Below, in pieces: positions 53,771-62,619 of a DNA stretch of 64,000 nucleotides. The notes below the pieces were generated by a model. The model was not told where the DNA came from, did no database searches, and worked only from the letters and a program-made list of their open reading frames with translations. The stretch's first letter is position 1. The number at the start of each line of letters is the position of its first letter. This DNA is from Marinicella rhabdoformis (GTDB taxonomy: Bacteria; Pseudomonadota; Gammaproteobacteria; Xanthomonadales; Marinicellaceae): NCBI RefSeq assembly GCF_009671245.1, contig NZ_VTFS01000003.1:62001-126000 (forward strand), read 5' to 3'. The position numbers and the translations under genes were made by a program.

Positions 53771-54871
53771 ATGTATAACTTTCTGCAATTATTATTTCCG
53801 TTCAAAACGACTCAGCTTGTGAGTCATGCGTTTGATGAAAAATTTGAGGAATGGGACAAACCATCACGCCAAATACAAATATCGGCCATAGCCTTTCTCA
53901 CAGCAATTCTATATATGCTTTTTTCAATGCTGAACAAGTCTTGGGCAACCGAAAATCTACAAAACTTGATGCTAAAAGTTCATTTGTTTGTGGTTGTCCC
54001 AATGCTATTAGTCATCAGCTTTCTTGCTTTCCGCAGAAAATATTACAACACCGTAATGAATATCCTGGCGGTTTCTCCAATCATTTCGATTATTTGTCAT
54101 GCTTACATAATCAGCAAACTCCCCTACCAAGCACCCTATCAGATGGAAGGTTACATGATTATTTTTTGGACGTTTGTTATATCAGGGCTCACATTTAAGC
54201 ATGCCTTAATCAGTGCTTCCTGCTCCGCCATAATTTTATTGACGACCGCCTATTTCTATATAAATCAGCCCGATTATTACACCATGCACGTTTTTTGGGT
54301 ATTCTGTAGTTTTTCATTTGGCTTTTTAGGTGCTTTGATCTTTGACCAATCTAGAAAAGCCGTTTACAGCAGTCACCAAGAATTGCATCAAATTGCAATT
54401 ACAGATAATTTAACGGGTGTTTTTAATCGAAACCAATTAAACCAGGTCTTAAAAGCTCAAATTGACAAATGTACAAAGGAAAGTCATTCATTTGGCTTGA
54501 TCATTTTGGACATTGACCACTTTAAAGCAGTCAATGACACTTTTGGTCATGACATAGGGGACAAGGTGTTACAGCAAACAGCACAATTGTTATCAGAGCT
54601 TACTCAGAATGATGACATTCTATTTAGGTGGGGCGGAGAGGAGTTTATTATTGTAGCCCTTGACGTCAATAAACAAAGCCTTATCCAGTACTGTGATGTA
54701 GTAAGGAAACAGTTCGAACAAGAAAGTTTTGGCACAACTGAAAGTATGACTGTCAGCATCGGTGCTACACTTTTACAGCCGGAAGACACTCAGGACAAGT
54801 TAATTTCACGTGCTGACAAAGCACTTTATAAAGCAAAAGAAAACGGGCGCAACAACTGTGTTTATATATAA
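53771..54871 (+). CDS. Membrane-bound diguanylate cyclase (GGDEF domain)
   Basis: 366 aa. About six hydrophobic helices in residues 35-195, then a GGDEF domain starting DNLTGVFNRNQLNQVL with signature FRWGGEEFIIV. The I-site position reads QNDD, lacking the Arg of RxxD. Third diguanylate cyclase in the window and the second within 3 kb. No strong ribosome site precedes the ATG, which fits coupling to the LysR gene. Confidence 0.9.
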   Translation: MYNFLQLLFPFKTTQLVSHAFDEKFEEWDKPSRQIQISAIAFLTAILYMLFSMLNKSWATENLQNLMLKVHLFVVVPMLLVISFLAFRRKYYNTVMNILAVSPIISIICHAYIISKLPYQAPYQMEGYMIIFWTFVISGLTFKHALISASCSAIILLTTAYFYINQPDYYTMHVFWVFCSFSFGFLGALIFDQSRKAVYSSHQELHQIAITDNLTGVFNRNQLNQVLKAQIDKCTKESHSFGLIILDIDHFKAVNDTFGHDIGDKVLQQTAQLLSELTQNDDILFRWGGEEFIIVALDVNKQSLIQYCDVVRKQFEQESFGTTESMTVSIGATLLQPEDTQDKLISRADKALYKAKENGRNNCVYI

Positions 54872-54912
54872 ATCTGTGAATTGAAATACTGAGATGTAGT
54901 GACGTTTTGCAG

Positions 54913-54987
54913 TGGTGGACACGACTGGGATTGAACCAGTGACCCCTTCGATGTCAACGAAGTGCTCTCCCGCTGAGCTACGCGTCC
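54913..54987 (-). tRNA. tRNA-Val (anticodon GAC)
   Basis: Minus-strand 75-nt cloverleaf. Acceptor stem GGACGCG/CGTGTCC with one G-U pair, D-arm GCTC-AGCGGGA-GAGC, anticodon stem CTTCG/CGAAG with loop TTGACAT, T-arm ACTGG-TTCAATC-CCAGT. CCA is encoded. It reads GUC and GUU codons. Confidence 0.96.
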
Positions 54988-55009
54988 ACTGCAATATTAA
55001 GGCATCTTT

Positions 55010-55040
55010 GATTAAAAACGGCACTTAAGAAAGTGCCGTT
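55010..55040 (-). terminator. Terminator of the sigma/anti-sigma/PDZ operon
   Basis: AACGGCACTT (55017-55026), loop AAGA, AAGTGCCGTT (55031-55040). On the minus strand a T-tract follows. It lies 50 bp past the stop of the PDZ gene and 23 bp before tRNA-Val. Confidence 0.85.
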
Positions 55041-55089
55041 CATCAAAGAGGAGCGTATTCTATTAAATAGAATCAAATAACTCAATACT

Positions 55090-56424
55090 TTATGACTCTA
55101 AATATAATTTTTCTTTATTACGGTAGATTTCTATCTCAACTTGATCATCATTTTTCAAGGCAGACATTTTTTTAACCACATCTTTGGGCGAGTTGACAAC
55201 CTCACCATTGATGCTTTGAATGACATCACCATCTTCTAAGCCCAGTTTATTATCGGCATCAACTTCTAAAACCAAAACGCCTGAATCGACACCAAAATAC
55301 TTTCCTAAATCTTTTGTGACTGTAGAAAAGTGGTGCTTCTTGCCCAACCATTGATTCATTTTTCCATTTGAAAAAAAGTAGGCATCAGCTTCACCACCAG
55401 TGGTCATCACACGAACTTCATGGTCACCTAAATTCAAATGCTCACCCAAAGCTTGGCCATCTTTCCCATCAAACTTGAATGTAAAGGCACTCGGACCATG
55501 GATATTTTCTATTTCAACCTCACCGTCTTTGCTGATCCATTGGTGAACATTTTTCATCAAGACATCTGGTGAATTAACCACCTTGGCCTCAACATCCACT
55601 ACCATTTCATTTCCATTTCGATCAACAATCACTTCAATCAAGTCACCTGCTTGATAGTTGTTCTTTGAGAAGTCATTCAAACCCATGCCCTCTTTTCCCG
55701 TTTCTGCACCATCGACTGAAACGATCACATCACCTGCTTGAATACCTGCTTCTGCTGCACCACTTTCTGGCACAACCGAGATGACATCCCATCCAGCATC
55801 ACTCACAGAAGCCATAAAACCCAACCTGGGCTTATTCTCATCAATGGACACAGCACGGCGGTCCAATTTAATTATTTTTTTGTGAACTTGGCCTTCATCA
55901 GCCTCTATGCCATGCTCAATCATCAGGTCTTCAATCAATTGGTTCAAATCCTCGTCCTCACCAACCTCCATGGTTTCTTCGATGACTTGAACTTCACCAT
56001 CCACGTCCTTCTTGATAAAGACTTTGGCCACGCCGTCCTCTATATCTACGTTGATGTCATTGCTTTTTTGGACAAACATCATTTTATGGTTACCATGAAC
56101 AATGTCTTCGTCACTTAAAACAATGTCTTCGTCACTTAAAACAATGACTTCTTTATGAACCTCAGCTCCTTCTGCATTGATATCAATACCATGTTCTGCC
56201 ATCAAAGCATCAAGCTTGTCTTGCATGTCTTCACCATCGGCCAAATCCAAATTTTCATGTATTTTTGTCACTTTGCCATCGTTATCTTTGATTATCAGGA
56301 CTTTACCTTGATTGCCCTCTACCTTAACATCGACATCTACCGTTTGAGTCTCCTCTGCTAGAGAGGATAAACTGGCTGCCATCAAAGCGGCTGTTATGGC
56401 TGTTTTTAAATAAGTATTATTCAT
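55090..56424 (-). CDS. Exported protein with two PDZ domains and a duplicated N-terminal module
   Basis: 444 aa from the ATG at 56424 (GGAGAAAG upstream), with a signal peptide (TYLKTAITAALMAASLSSLA). Two related acidic modules of about 70 residues follow (VLIIKDNDGKVTKIHENLDL...LMAEHGID and VFIKKDVDGEVQVIEETMEV...LMIEHGIE), then PDZ 1 (VVPESGAAEAGIQAGDVIVSVDG) and a C-terminal PDZ 2 (LGLEDGDVIQSINGEVVNSPKDVVKKM). No protease triad is seen, so it is probably a periplasmic adaptor or sensor rather than a DegP-like protease. Third gene of the ECF operon. Confidence 0.85.
   Translation of the reverse strand: MNNTYLKTAITAALMAASLSSLAEETQTVDVDVKVEGNQGKVLIIKDNDGKVTKIHENLDLADGEDMQDKLDALMAEHGIDINAEGAEVHKEVIVLSDEDIVLSDEDIVHGNHKMMFVQKSNDINVDIEDGVAKVFIKKDVDGEVQVIEETMEVGEDEDLNQLIEDLMIEHGIEADEGQVHKKIIKLDRRAVSIDENKPRLGFMASVSDAGWDVISVVPESGAAEAGIQAGDVIVSVDGAETGKEGMGLNDFSKNNYQAGDLIEVIVDRNGNEMVVDVEAKVVNSPDVLMKNVHQWISKDGEVEIENIHGPSAFTFKFDGKDGQALGEHLNLGDHEVRVMTTGGEADAYFFSNGKMNQWLGKKHHFSTVTKDLGKYFGVDSGVLVLEVDADNKLGLEDGDVIQSINGEVVNSPKDVVKKMSALKNDDQVEIEIYRNKEKLYLES
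56101..56142. repeat. 21-bp tandem duplication inside the PDZ gene
   Basis: Two exact copies of a 21-bp unit (56101-56121 and 56122-56142) encode the repeated heptapeptide LSDEDIV. The identity at nucleotide level suggests a recent slippage event that keeps the frame. Confidence 0.9.
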
Positions 56425-56434
56425 GTTCTTTCTC

Positions 56435-56926
56435 CTAAATAAGTGGTTGGCTTGTTTCAATTGGCGGCATCAATTTTTTTTGTAAAGCCGCCAAATCATC
56501 CAAGACCTCAAGTTTTGCATTCAATAGCGCCAGCGTCTGTTGCTCATCAGTGCTCTGCGCAATGTTGGTATTAAGCTGTACCAACCAATTTTCTATAGAA
56601 ACCATTTTCTCTAAAATATCTGAGCCCGGCTCAGAGTGCTTTACTGACTGGCTTAAAACTGCCAGTTCAATCAAATTAACTTTCTTAATCAACTGAGCCA
56701 TCTGATCATTGACTGTCGTTTTGTTGCTTTCAGTCACCAAAGGTGGCAACAACATCCATACACTGACAAACAACACAAACATGGCTGCCATAGGTAACCA
56801 CCACTGTTGCTTCTTTTTAGCATGATGTAACTGATCCATGATTTGATCAAATTGCTCTATATCAGGCGTCATCACTGGCGCTTGCTTTAAAACTGATGCC
56901 ACATCAATTGTTGTGTTTTTGGTCAT
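56435..56926 (-). CDS. Putative anti-sigma factor, single-pass membrane protein
   Basis: 163 aa. A cytoplasmic N-terminus of about 40 residues, one membrane helix (WWLPMAAMFVLFVSVWMLLPPL) and a periplasmic part with predicted long helices. Size, topology and position directly after an ECF sigma gene (23-bp overlap) fit an anti-sigma factor. No ZAS zinc motif is visible, so the assignment rests on context. Confidence 0.7.
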   Translation of the reverse strand: MTKNTTIDVASVLKQAPVMTPDIEQFDQIMDQLHHAKKKQQWWLPMAAMFVLFVSVWMLLPPLVTESNKTTVNDQMAQLIKKVNLIELAVLSQSVKHSEPGSDILEKMVSIENWLVQLNTNIAQSTDEQQTLALLNAKLEVLDDLAALQKKLMPPIETSQPLI

Positions 56927-57470
56927 TATCCTGCTCCTGATGGGCCAACCATTCGGCCATTAACTTTTTACTTCTAGATAATTGTGACTTAGAGAAACTG
57001 ACAGACATTTGATACCAGTCTGCAATTTCTTTGTGGCTGAAGCCTTCTACTTCATAGAGCCAGAGAACACTGCGTGACAAGGGTGGCAACTTTTGCAGCA
57101 ACACATTCAAATCATGTGCAAGATTAAGGTCAATATTGACAGCAGTTTGTTCAGGAAGCTCCGCAACGGACATTTGACTTTCTCGTTGGCGGTGATTTTT
57201 TTTGATCAACTGTAGGCTTTGGTTCACCGCTATCTTTCTTAGCCAAAAACCAAAAGCCACGTCACCTGAGTGTTGTGCCATTTTTTGAAATGCAGCAACA
57301 AATGTATTTTGCAAAACATCCAAAGCATCTTCACGGCTTTGTAGCATACGAAAAGCCAAATTATAAACAGCTGATTTATATAAATCGTAAATGCGACGGT
57401 ATGCCACCTGCTTGCCTTTCTGCGCTTGGGCTTTGGTCATCTCATCTATGTCTATACTGAAAGGGCTCAC
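56904..57470 (-). CDS. ECF-type RNA polymerase sigma factor
   Basis: 188 aa. Region 2 (RIYDLYKSAVYNLAFRMLQSREDALDVLQNTFVAAFQKMAQHSGDVAFGFWLRKIAVNQSLQLIKKN) and region 4 (LPPLSRSVLWLYEVEGFSHKEIADWYQMSVSFSKSQLSRSKKLM) are both complete. The start is GTG at 57470; the ATG at 57440 is an alternative. It likely drives its own operon with the anti-sigma and PDZ genes in response to an envelope signal. Confidence 0.92.
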   Translation of the reverse strand: MSPFSIDIDEMTKAQAQKGKQVAYRRIYDLYKSAVYNLAFRMLQSREDALDVLQNTFVAAFQKMAQHSGDVAFGFWLRKIAVNQSLQLIKKNHRQRESQMSVAELPEQTAVNIDLNLAHDLNVLLQKLPPLSRSVLWLYEVEGFSHKEIADWYQMSVSFSKSQLSRSKKLMAEWLAHQEQDNDQKHNN

Positions 57471-57528
57471 GGCTTAATTAATTTGTTTATTACCTATAAA
57501 GATAACAGTTTGGACCGAAAGGTCGCAG

Positions 57529-58608
57529 TCAAATCAAATATTTTGAAATATTTTTTAAAAACAAGTGGGTATCGAAATCCAAAGCCCTGTGTTCACATGC
57601 ATCCCTCATGCTACTGGCTTTTTGTGGTGTCAACAAACTGACCGACGCTATAATTGATTCAACCAAATGCTCATCGTCTGCATAAAAACCTGTTTCTTGG
57701 TTAATCACAGATTCCAATGGACCTCCATGATCTGAACATATTACAGGCTTCCCAGCGGCCATTGATTCGACAGGTGTCATACCAAAATCTTCATCTTCTG
57801 GCACATAAATCGTTGCCAAACAGCCACCCAATAGGTCCAACAATTTTTCTTCACTGAGCCAGCCTGTGAATGAAATATTGTCATGACCCTGTGCTAATTT
57901 CTGTAATGCCTCAGACTCTGGACCTCCAGATGCAATCACCACTTTTTTGTCTGGCATTTTTTTGAATGCTTCTACAATAGATTTTATTCGCTTTAAACCA
58001 TCTAATCTGGCCAATGAAAGAAAATAATCGCCTTGAGCTTTCCATCTGAATTGCTGAGTATCACATGGTGGATAAACCACTTGGGCATCAAGACTTAAGG
58101 TATTTTTAATTCTCTTTTTCACATATTGTGAGTTGGTCAGCACCACATCCATCTGATTGACCGCTTGTTCATACTGCGGCTGAAACCATGTGTTCAGGAG
58201 GTGCAAAGCCTGCTTGCCCAGCCAAGATAAATCTTTACTGTAATGCGCCTTCTTATCGTAAACAAAACGTGGTGGTGTATGACAATAAAATACGTGCTTT
58301 TGTGCATTGATGTTATTAATAGCCAGCGGACTGGCCACGCCAGAATAAATCACATTGGCATATGCCTTATCAAGGCGATATTTTTTAAATGCACGAGCCA
58401 GTGACCATGTCTTTATGCCTGACAAACCACTTAAGCCGTTTAAGTTTGTGACTTGACCTGACAACTGGGATAAATCAAAACCCTGTTCACTGATGGCTCC
58501 AGTCACCAAGTCACTGTTTAAACCCAAACATAAATCGTGGATCAATCGCTCTCCACCACCTTTGATTAAAAACAAATCATGTAAAGTTAAAACTGAGCTT
58601 GGGTTCAT
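57529..58608 (-). CDS. Glycosyltransferase family 4 (GT-B fold)
   Basis: 359 aa. N-terminal GGGERLIHDL and C-terminal nucleotide-sugar site DFGMTPVESMAAGKPVICSDHGGPLESV (the E-x7-E-like motif). A mannosyl or glucosyl transferase for polysaccharide is likely; the substrate is unknown. Divergent from the GT2 gene. Confidence 0.88.
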   Translation of the reverse strand: MNPSSVLTLHDLFLIKGGGERLIHDLCLGLNSDLVTGAISEQGFDLSQLSGQVTNLNGLSGLSGIKTWSLARAFKKYRLDKAYANVIYSGVASPLAINNINAQKHVFYCHTPPRFVYDKKAHYSKDLSWLGKQALHLLNTWFQPQYEQAVNQMDVVLTNSQYVKKRIKNTLSLDAQVVYPPCDTQQFRWKAQGDYFLSLARLDGLKRIKSIVEAFKKMPDKKVVIASGGPESEALQKLAQGHDNISFTGWLSEEKLLDLLGGCLATIYVPEDEDFGMTPVESMAAGKPVICSDHGGPLESVINQETGFYADDEHLVESIIASVSLLTPQKASSMRDACEHRALDFDTHLFLKNISKYLI

Positions 58609-58686
58609 AGAAATGACAACAATGGATTGTGAAAAAAAGCGTAATGGTATATAAATACCGTCTTATTTTAAACCAAGCATCAGGAC

Positions 58687-59364
58687 ATGAAGACATTAAT
58701 TGTCATTCCTGCCTTTAACGAAGCAGACAATTTACAAAAGCTACTGCCTCAAATCACTCAATTACGTGGTCTTGACATTTTAATTGTAGATGATTTCAGT
58801 AGTGATGGTACAGCGCTAAAAGCTAAAGACATGGGTGTAACTTGTTTGTCTTTGCCGGACCAACTGGGTGCTTGGGGGGCAACACAAACTGGCATTCGGT
58901 ATGCATTAAGCAATGGCTATGACCAAGTCGTCACAATGGATGCAGATGGGCAACACCTCCCTGAGGAAATAGCCACCTTGTTAAACAGTAAAAGCCAAGA
59001 CAACAATGTCATCATCGGAACCTTTCCGAAAAGGCTCAGTCGATTGAAAAAAATGGCTTGGGGGTTCTTCAAAGCATTAACCCTTATAAAAATTCAAGAT
59101 TTAACATCTGGCTTCAGACTGTATGACAAACAAGCCTTGACTTTATTGTCTGGTGAACGTGCCAGCTTGTTAGATTATCAAGATGTTGGTGTTTTACTCC
59201 TGTTGTTAAGATCAGGCTTAACCATTTCTGAAGTTCCTGTTAAAATGTACGACCGTCAAGATGGAAAGTCTAGAGTATTCAGCTCATGGTTGGTTGTGAT
59301 GAAATACATGATTCAAACCACCACCTTGTGTATTGCCAACTTTGGAGTTAAAAAAACGAAATGA
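58687..59364 (+). CDS. Glycosyltransferase family 2
   Basis: 225 aa GT-A fold: TLIVIPAFNEADNLQKLLPQI, ILIVDDFSSDGT, then the metal-binding VVTMDADGQHLPEEI. Resembles dolichol-phosphate-mannose-synthase-like enzymes that load a lipid carrier, but lacks a C-terminal membrane domain. It overlaps the DUF2304 gene by 4 bp, a common pairing. Confidence 0.88.
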   Translation: MKTLIVIPAFNEADNLQKLLPQITQLRGLDILIVDDFSSDGTALKAKDMGVTCLSLPDQLGAWGATQTGIRYALSNGYDQVVTMDADGQHLPEEIATLLNSKSQDNNVIIGTFPKRLSRLKKMAWGFFKALTLIKIQDLTSGFRLYDKQALTLLSGERASLLDYQDVGVLLLLLRSGLTISEVPVKMYDRQDGKSRVFSSWLVVMKYMIQTTTLCIANFGVKKTK

Positions 59365-59708
59365 CAAACATTGTAATCTTAGTAATTGGCGCCCTGCTCT
59401 CTGTGACGATTTTCTATATGGTTCGCAAAGATAAAATGCACGGGCCATTTGCTACTTGGTGGTTGTTTGTGGCATTGGCCACTATCATTTTAGCCGCTTT
59501 CCCTCAGTGGGTAGATCTCATTGCTGGGCATTTAGGCATCGTTTACCCACCCACATTAATCCTGGTTCTTGCTGTGGCGTTGATATTAATCAAAATGTTG
59601 ACCATGGACATGGCACTGACTCGTAAGGAAAGAAAAATCAGACGCTTAACTCAACGCATGGCAATCATCGAAAACAAATTGGATGAAGTCCTCCAAAAAG
59701 ACAGTTAA
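59361..59708 (+). CDS. DUF2304 family membrane protein
   Basis: 115 aa with three hydrophobic helices (about 4-20, 33-50 and 65-82) and a charged coiled-coil-like tail (RKERKIRRLTQRMAIIENKLDEVLQ). This is the DUF2304 pattern usually found beside a GT2 lipid-carrier glycosyltransferase, perhaps as its membrane partner. Coupled to the GT2 gene. Confidence 0.85.
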   Translation: MTNIVILVIGALLSVTIFYMVRKDKMHGPFATWWLFVALATIILAAFPQWVDLIAGHLGIVYPPTLILVLAVALILIKMLTMDMALTRKERKIRRLTQRMAIIENKLDEVLQKDS

Positions 59709-59715
59709 GCAATCC

Positions 59716-60867
59716 ATGAACATCCTGCATCTTGGTAAGTATTACCCGCCCTATCATGGCGGTATGGAACACTACTTACAAGACCTGGCCGAAGCACAAG
59801 TTGAACAAGGTCATCAAGTCACAGTGATGGTACACAACCACGAATTTGGCAAACTACTTTCTCAAACAAAAACTGAACATGTCAACGGCGTAAAAGTCAT
59901 TCGATTGAAATCAACCAGACCCATCTGCTTTACTCCCCTGATGATTGGCCTGGGCAGAACACTCAATCAACTACTTAAAGAAAACAAATTCGATATACTT
60001 CACCTACATTGGCCCAATCCATCATTGGCTCTGTTGCTATTCAATAAAGCATCAAAAAATCTGCCTTGGGTCTTACGCTGGCATTCAGATATGGTGACTG
60101 AGTCATCATCTAAATTGCTCAAATTTATTTATGCACTGATCAAACCGATTGAACAAGCAATAATCAAAAGGAGCCAATTGATTTTATGCAGCAGCCCTGT
60201 ATACATTGAACAAGCTCCTGCATTACTAAAAAACAGAGAGAAATGTCACGTGTTGCCTTTGGGTATTAAACCGATGCTCAAATCAAATGATCAATTACCC
60301 ACAGAATGGGCAGAGCAACAATGGCCAAAAAATAAACTGAGGTTGTTTAACTTAGGTCGATTAACGTTTTATAAAAACCAAAAGCTTTTGATAGAAGCCA
60401 GCATACATCATCAGTCCCAACACACTTTAATTGCCGGTAGTGGCCAACTCAAAGCCCAACTGGAAAAACAAATCAAAAAAAATAAGCTACAAGAAAACAT
60501 CAAGCTATTGGGCAACTTGAGCTGGCCAAAAGTCAATGCCTTGTATCAAAGTTGTGATGTTTTTTGTTTGACCTCAAATGACCGAGCGGAATCATTTGGC
60601 GTGGTGTTACTCGAAGCCATGTGGCACAACAAAATCATATTGGTAGCAGATACCTTGGGGTCTGGCATGTCTTGGCTGGCCCAGCAATATAACAAAGGCT
60701 TCATTTTCAAATCTAATGACGCCCATGATTTCATTAAAAAATTAAATCACATTGAAGAAAATTTAGGGTCAATTCAGGCATTGCCTGAAAATTTTCAATG
60801 GCCAATTAACCAAACGGCTTCAGACCTCAACCACTTGTACAAAAAAATAAAAAAGGAGACACCATGA
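59716..60867 (+). CDS. Glycosyltransferase family 4 (GT-B fold)
   Basis: 383 aa from the ATG at 59716 (MNILHLGKYYPPYHGGMEHYLQDLAE, a standard GT4 start). An in-frame ATG at 59683 lies in the DUF2304 gene. The C-terminal site SFGVVLLEAMWHNKIILVADTLGSG is the E-x7-E motif. It overlaps the next gene by 4 bp. Confidence 0.9.
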   Translation: MNILHLGKYYPPYHGGMEHYLQDLAEAQVEQGHQVTVMVHNHEFGKLLSQTKTEHVNGVKVIRLKSTRPICFTPLMIGLGRTLNQLLKENKFDILHLHWPNPSLALLLFNKASKNLPWVLRWHSDMVTESSSKLLKFIYALIKPIEQAIIKRSQLILCSSPVYIEQAPALLKNREKCHVLPLGIKPMLKSNDQLPTEWAEQQWPKNKLRLFNLGRLTFYKNQKLLIEASIHHQSQHTLIAGSGQLKAQLEKQIKKNKLQENIKLLGNLSWPKVNALYQSCDVFCLTSNDRAESFGVVLLEAMWHNKIILVADTLGSGMSWLAQQYNKGFIFKSNDAHDFIKKLNHIEENLGSIQALPENFQWPINQTASDLNHLYKKIKKETP

Positions 60868-62594
60868 AAAGAAAAACATTGTTCATTGCCTGCGCCATGT
60901 TCAGCACCAGTTTGCTAACTGCTTGCAGTGATGAAAAAGTGATCACTGCCGAGCCTTCAAATGAATCGGCTCAAACTCAGATAGCAACTGAAACAACTCC
61001 AGTAAATCATAAAACAAAACAAGGCACCGAAGTCAAAGCAGTAACTGGCAACAAAACTTTAATCAACAAGTATGCCACGTTTGAGTTAAGCAGTGACTTA
61101 TCCCATTTATCAGACAATCAAAAAGCCATGATTCCTTTGTTTATCAAAGCTTCACAAATCATGGATAAGCTATTCTGGTTACAAGCTTATGGTGAGCAAG
61201 ATCCGTTTCTGAAATCTCTTGGAGATGAAGAGTTGCGCCGCATTGCAGACATCAACTATGGCCCATGGGATCGTTTGGATGGTGACAAACCTTTCATCGA
61301 TGGCGTAGAAGAGAAGTCTTTGGGCGCTAACTTCTATCCAAAAGACATGGACAAAGCTGAATTCGAAGCACAAGCCACTGATGAATTAAAAGACCTGTAT
61401 ACCAATGTAGTCAGGGGTGAAGAAGGTCAATTAATGGCTGTACCTTTCCACCAAGCCTATGCCAGTGATTTGAAAAAAGCTTCAGACTTTCTGCAACAAG
61501 CGGCCAGTTTAGCTGAAGACGAAGGGTTTAAAAAATATTTAACACTCCGAGCCGAAGCTTTGGTCACAGATCAATTCAAAGCCTCTGATTTGGCCTGGAT
61601 GGACATGAAGTCGAATAAAATTGATTTAGTCATTGGCCCTATAGAAAGTTATGAAGACCAATTGTTTGGCTACAAAGCTGCCTATGAAGCCTATGTGTTA
61701 ATCAAAGACCTTTCTTGGAGTGAAAAGCTGGCAAAATTTGCGGCCTTTTTGCCTCAACTACAAAAAGAACTGCCAGTACCTGACGCCTATAAAACAGAAA
61801 CACCAGGAACTGATTCAGACTTAAATGCTTATGATGCCGTATATTATGCCGGCCACTCTAATGCAGGCAGTAAAACAATAGCCATCAACTTACCAAATGA
61901 TGAATCCGTGCAATTAGAAAAGGGCACTCGTCGCCTACAACTTAAAAATGTCATGCAAGCCAAATTTGAGAAAATCTTGGTACCCATTGCAGAAGAGTTA
62001 GTGGCTCCAGAACAAAGAAAGCACATCACATTCAATGCATTTTTTGCCAACACCATGTTTCATGAAGTGGCACATGGCTTAGGCATCAAAAACACCATCA
62101 ATGGCAAAGGCACTGTACGAACGTCATTGAAAGAATATGCCTCATCTATTGAAGAAGGAAAAGCTGATATTCTTGGTCTATATATGGTTGAAAAACTCTA
62201 TAAGATGGGTGAATTAGATGACAGCGAAATGATGGATTATTACACCACTTTCATGGCTGGAATTTTTCGCTCTATACGTTTTGGATCGAGCTCAGCTCAC
62301 GGCGTTGCAAATTTATTGAGGTTCAATTATTTTGCGGATAACGGCGCCTTTAACTTTGATGAGGTAACTGGACATTACTCGGTAAACGCTGAAAAGATGT
62401 CTGCTGCCATTGCTTCTTTGTCAGAAAAGATACTGACGCATCAGGGTAATGGTGATTATGAAGGCATCGCTGCATGGATGAAGAACAAAGGTCAAATCAC
62501 ACCTCAATTGAAGCGCTCTTTAGATGCCATCAACCAAGCAGGTATTCCAGTAGATATTGTCTTTAAACAAGGCCGACACATCCTTGGTTTATAA
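60864..62594 (+). CDS. Lipoprotein, M49-like (dipeptidyl-peptidase III-type) zinc peptidase
   Basis: 576 aa with a lipobox (TSLLTAC, Cys at about residue 21). The zinc site reads FHEVAHGLG (about residue 400) with the third ligand in EEGKADILGLYMV about 30 residues on, as in M49-like proteins. Classical DPP III has HELLGH; here the shorter HExxH is used. It probably acts at the inner leaflet of the outer membrane or in the periplasm. Translationally coupled to the glycosyltransferase gene, which is odd for a peptidase. Confidence 0.82.
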   Translation: MKRKTLFIACAMFSTSLLTACSDEKVITAEPSNESAQTQIATETTPVNHKTKQGTEVKAVTGNKTLINKYATFELSSDLSHLSDNQKAMIPLFIKASQIMDKLFWLQAYGEQDPFLKSLGDEELRRIADINYGPWDRLDGDKPFIDGVEEKSLGANFYPKDMDKAEFEAQATDELKDLYTNVVRGEEGQLMAVPFHQAYASDLKKASDFLQQAASLAEDEGFKKYLTLRAEALVTDQFKASDLAWMDMKSNKIDLVIGPIESYEDQLFGYKAAYEAYVLIKDLSWSEKLAKFAAFLPQLQKELPVPDAYKTETPGTDSDLNAYDAVYYAGHSNAGSKTIAINLPNDESVQLEKGTRRLQLKNVMQAKFEKILVPIAEELVAPEQRKHITFNAFFANTMFHEVAHGLGIKNTINGKGTVRTSLKEYASSIEEGKADILGLYMVEKLYKMGELDDSEMMDYYTTFMAGIFRSIRFGSSSAHGVANLLRFNYFADNGAFNFDEVTGHYSVNAEKMSAAIASLSEKILTHQGNGDYEGIAAWMKNKGQITPQLKRSLDAINQAGIPVDIVFKQGRHILGL

Positions 62595-62619
62595 ATTCAG
62601 ATATAAACCTTCATTCGGA

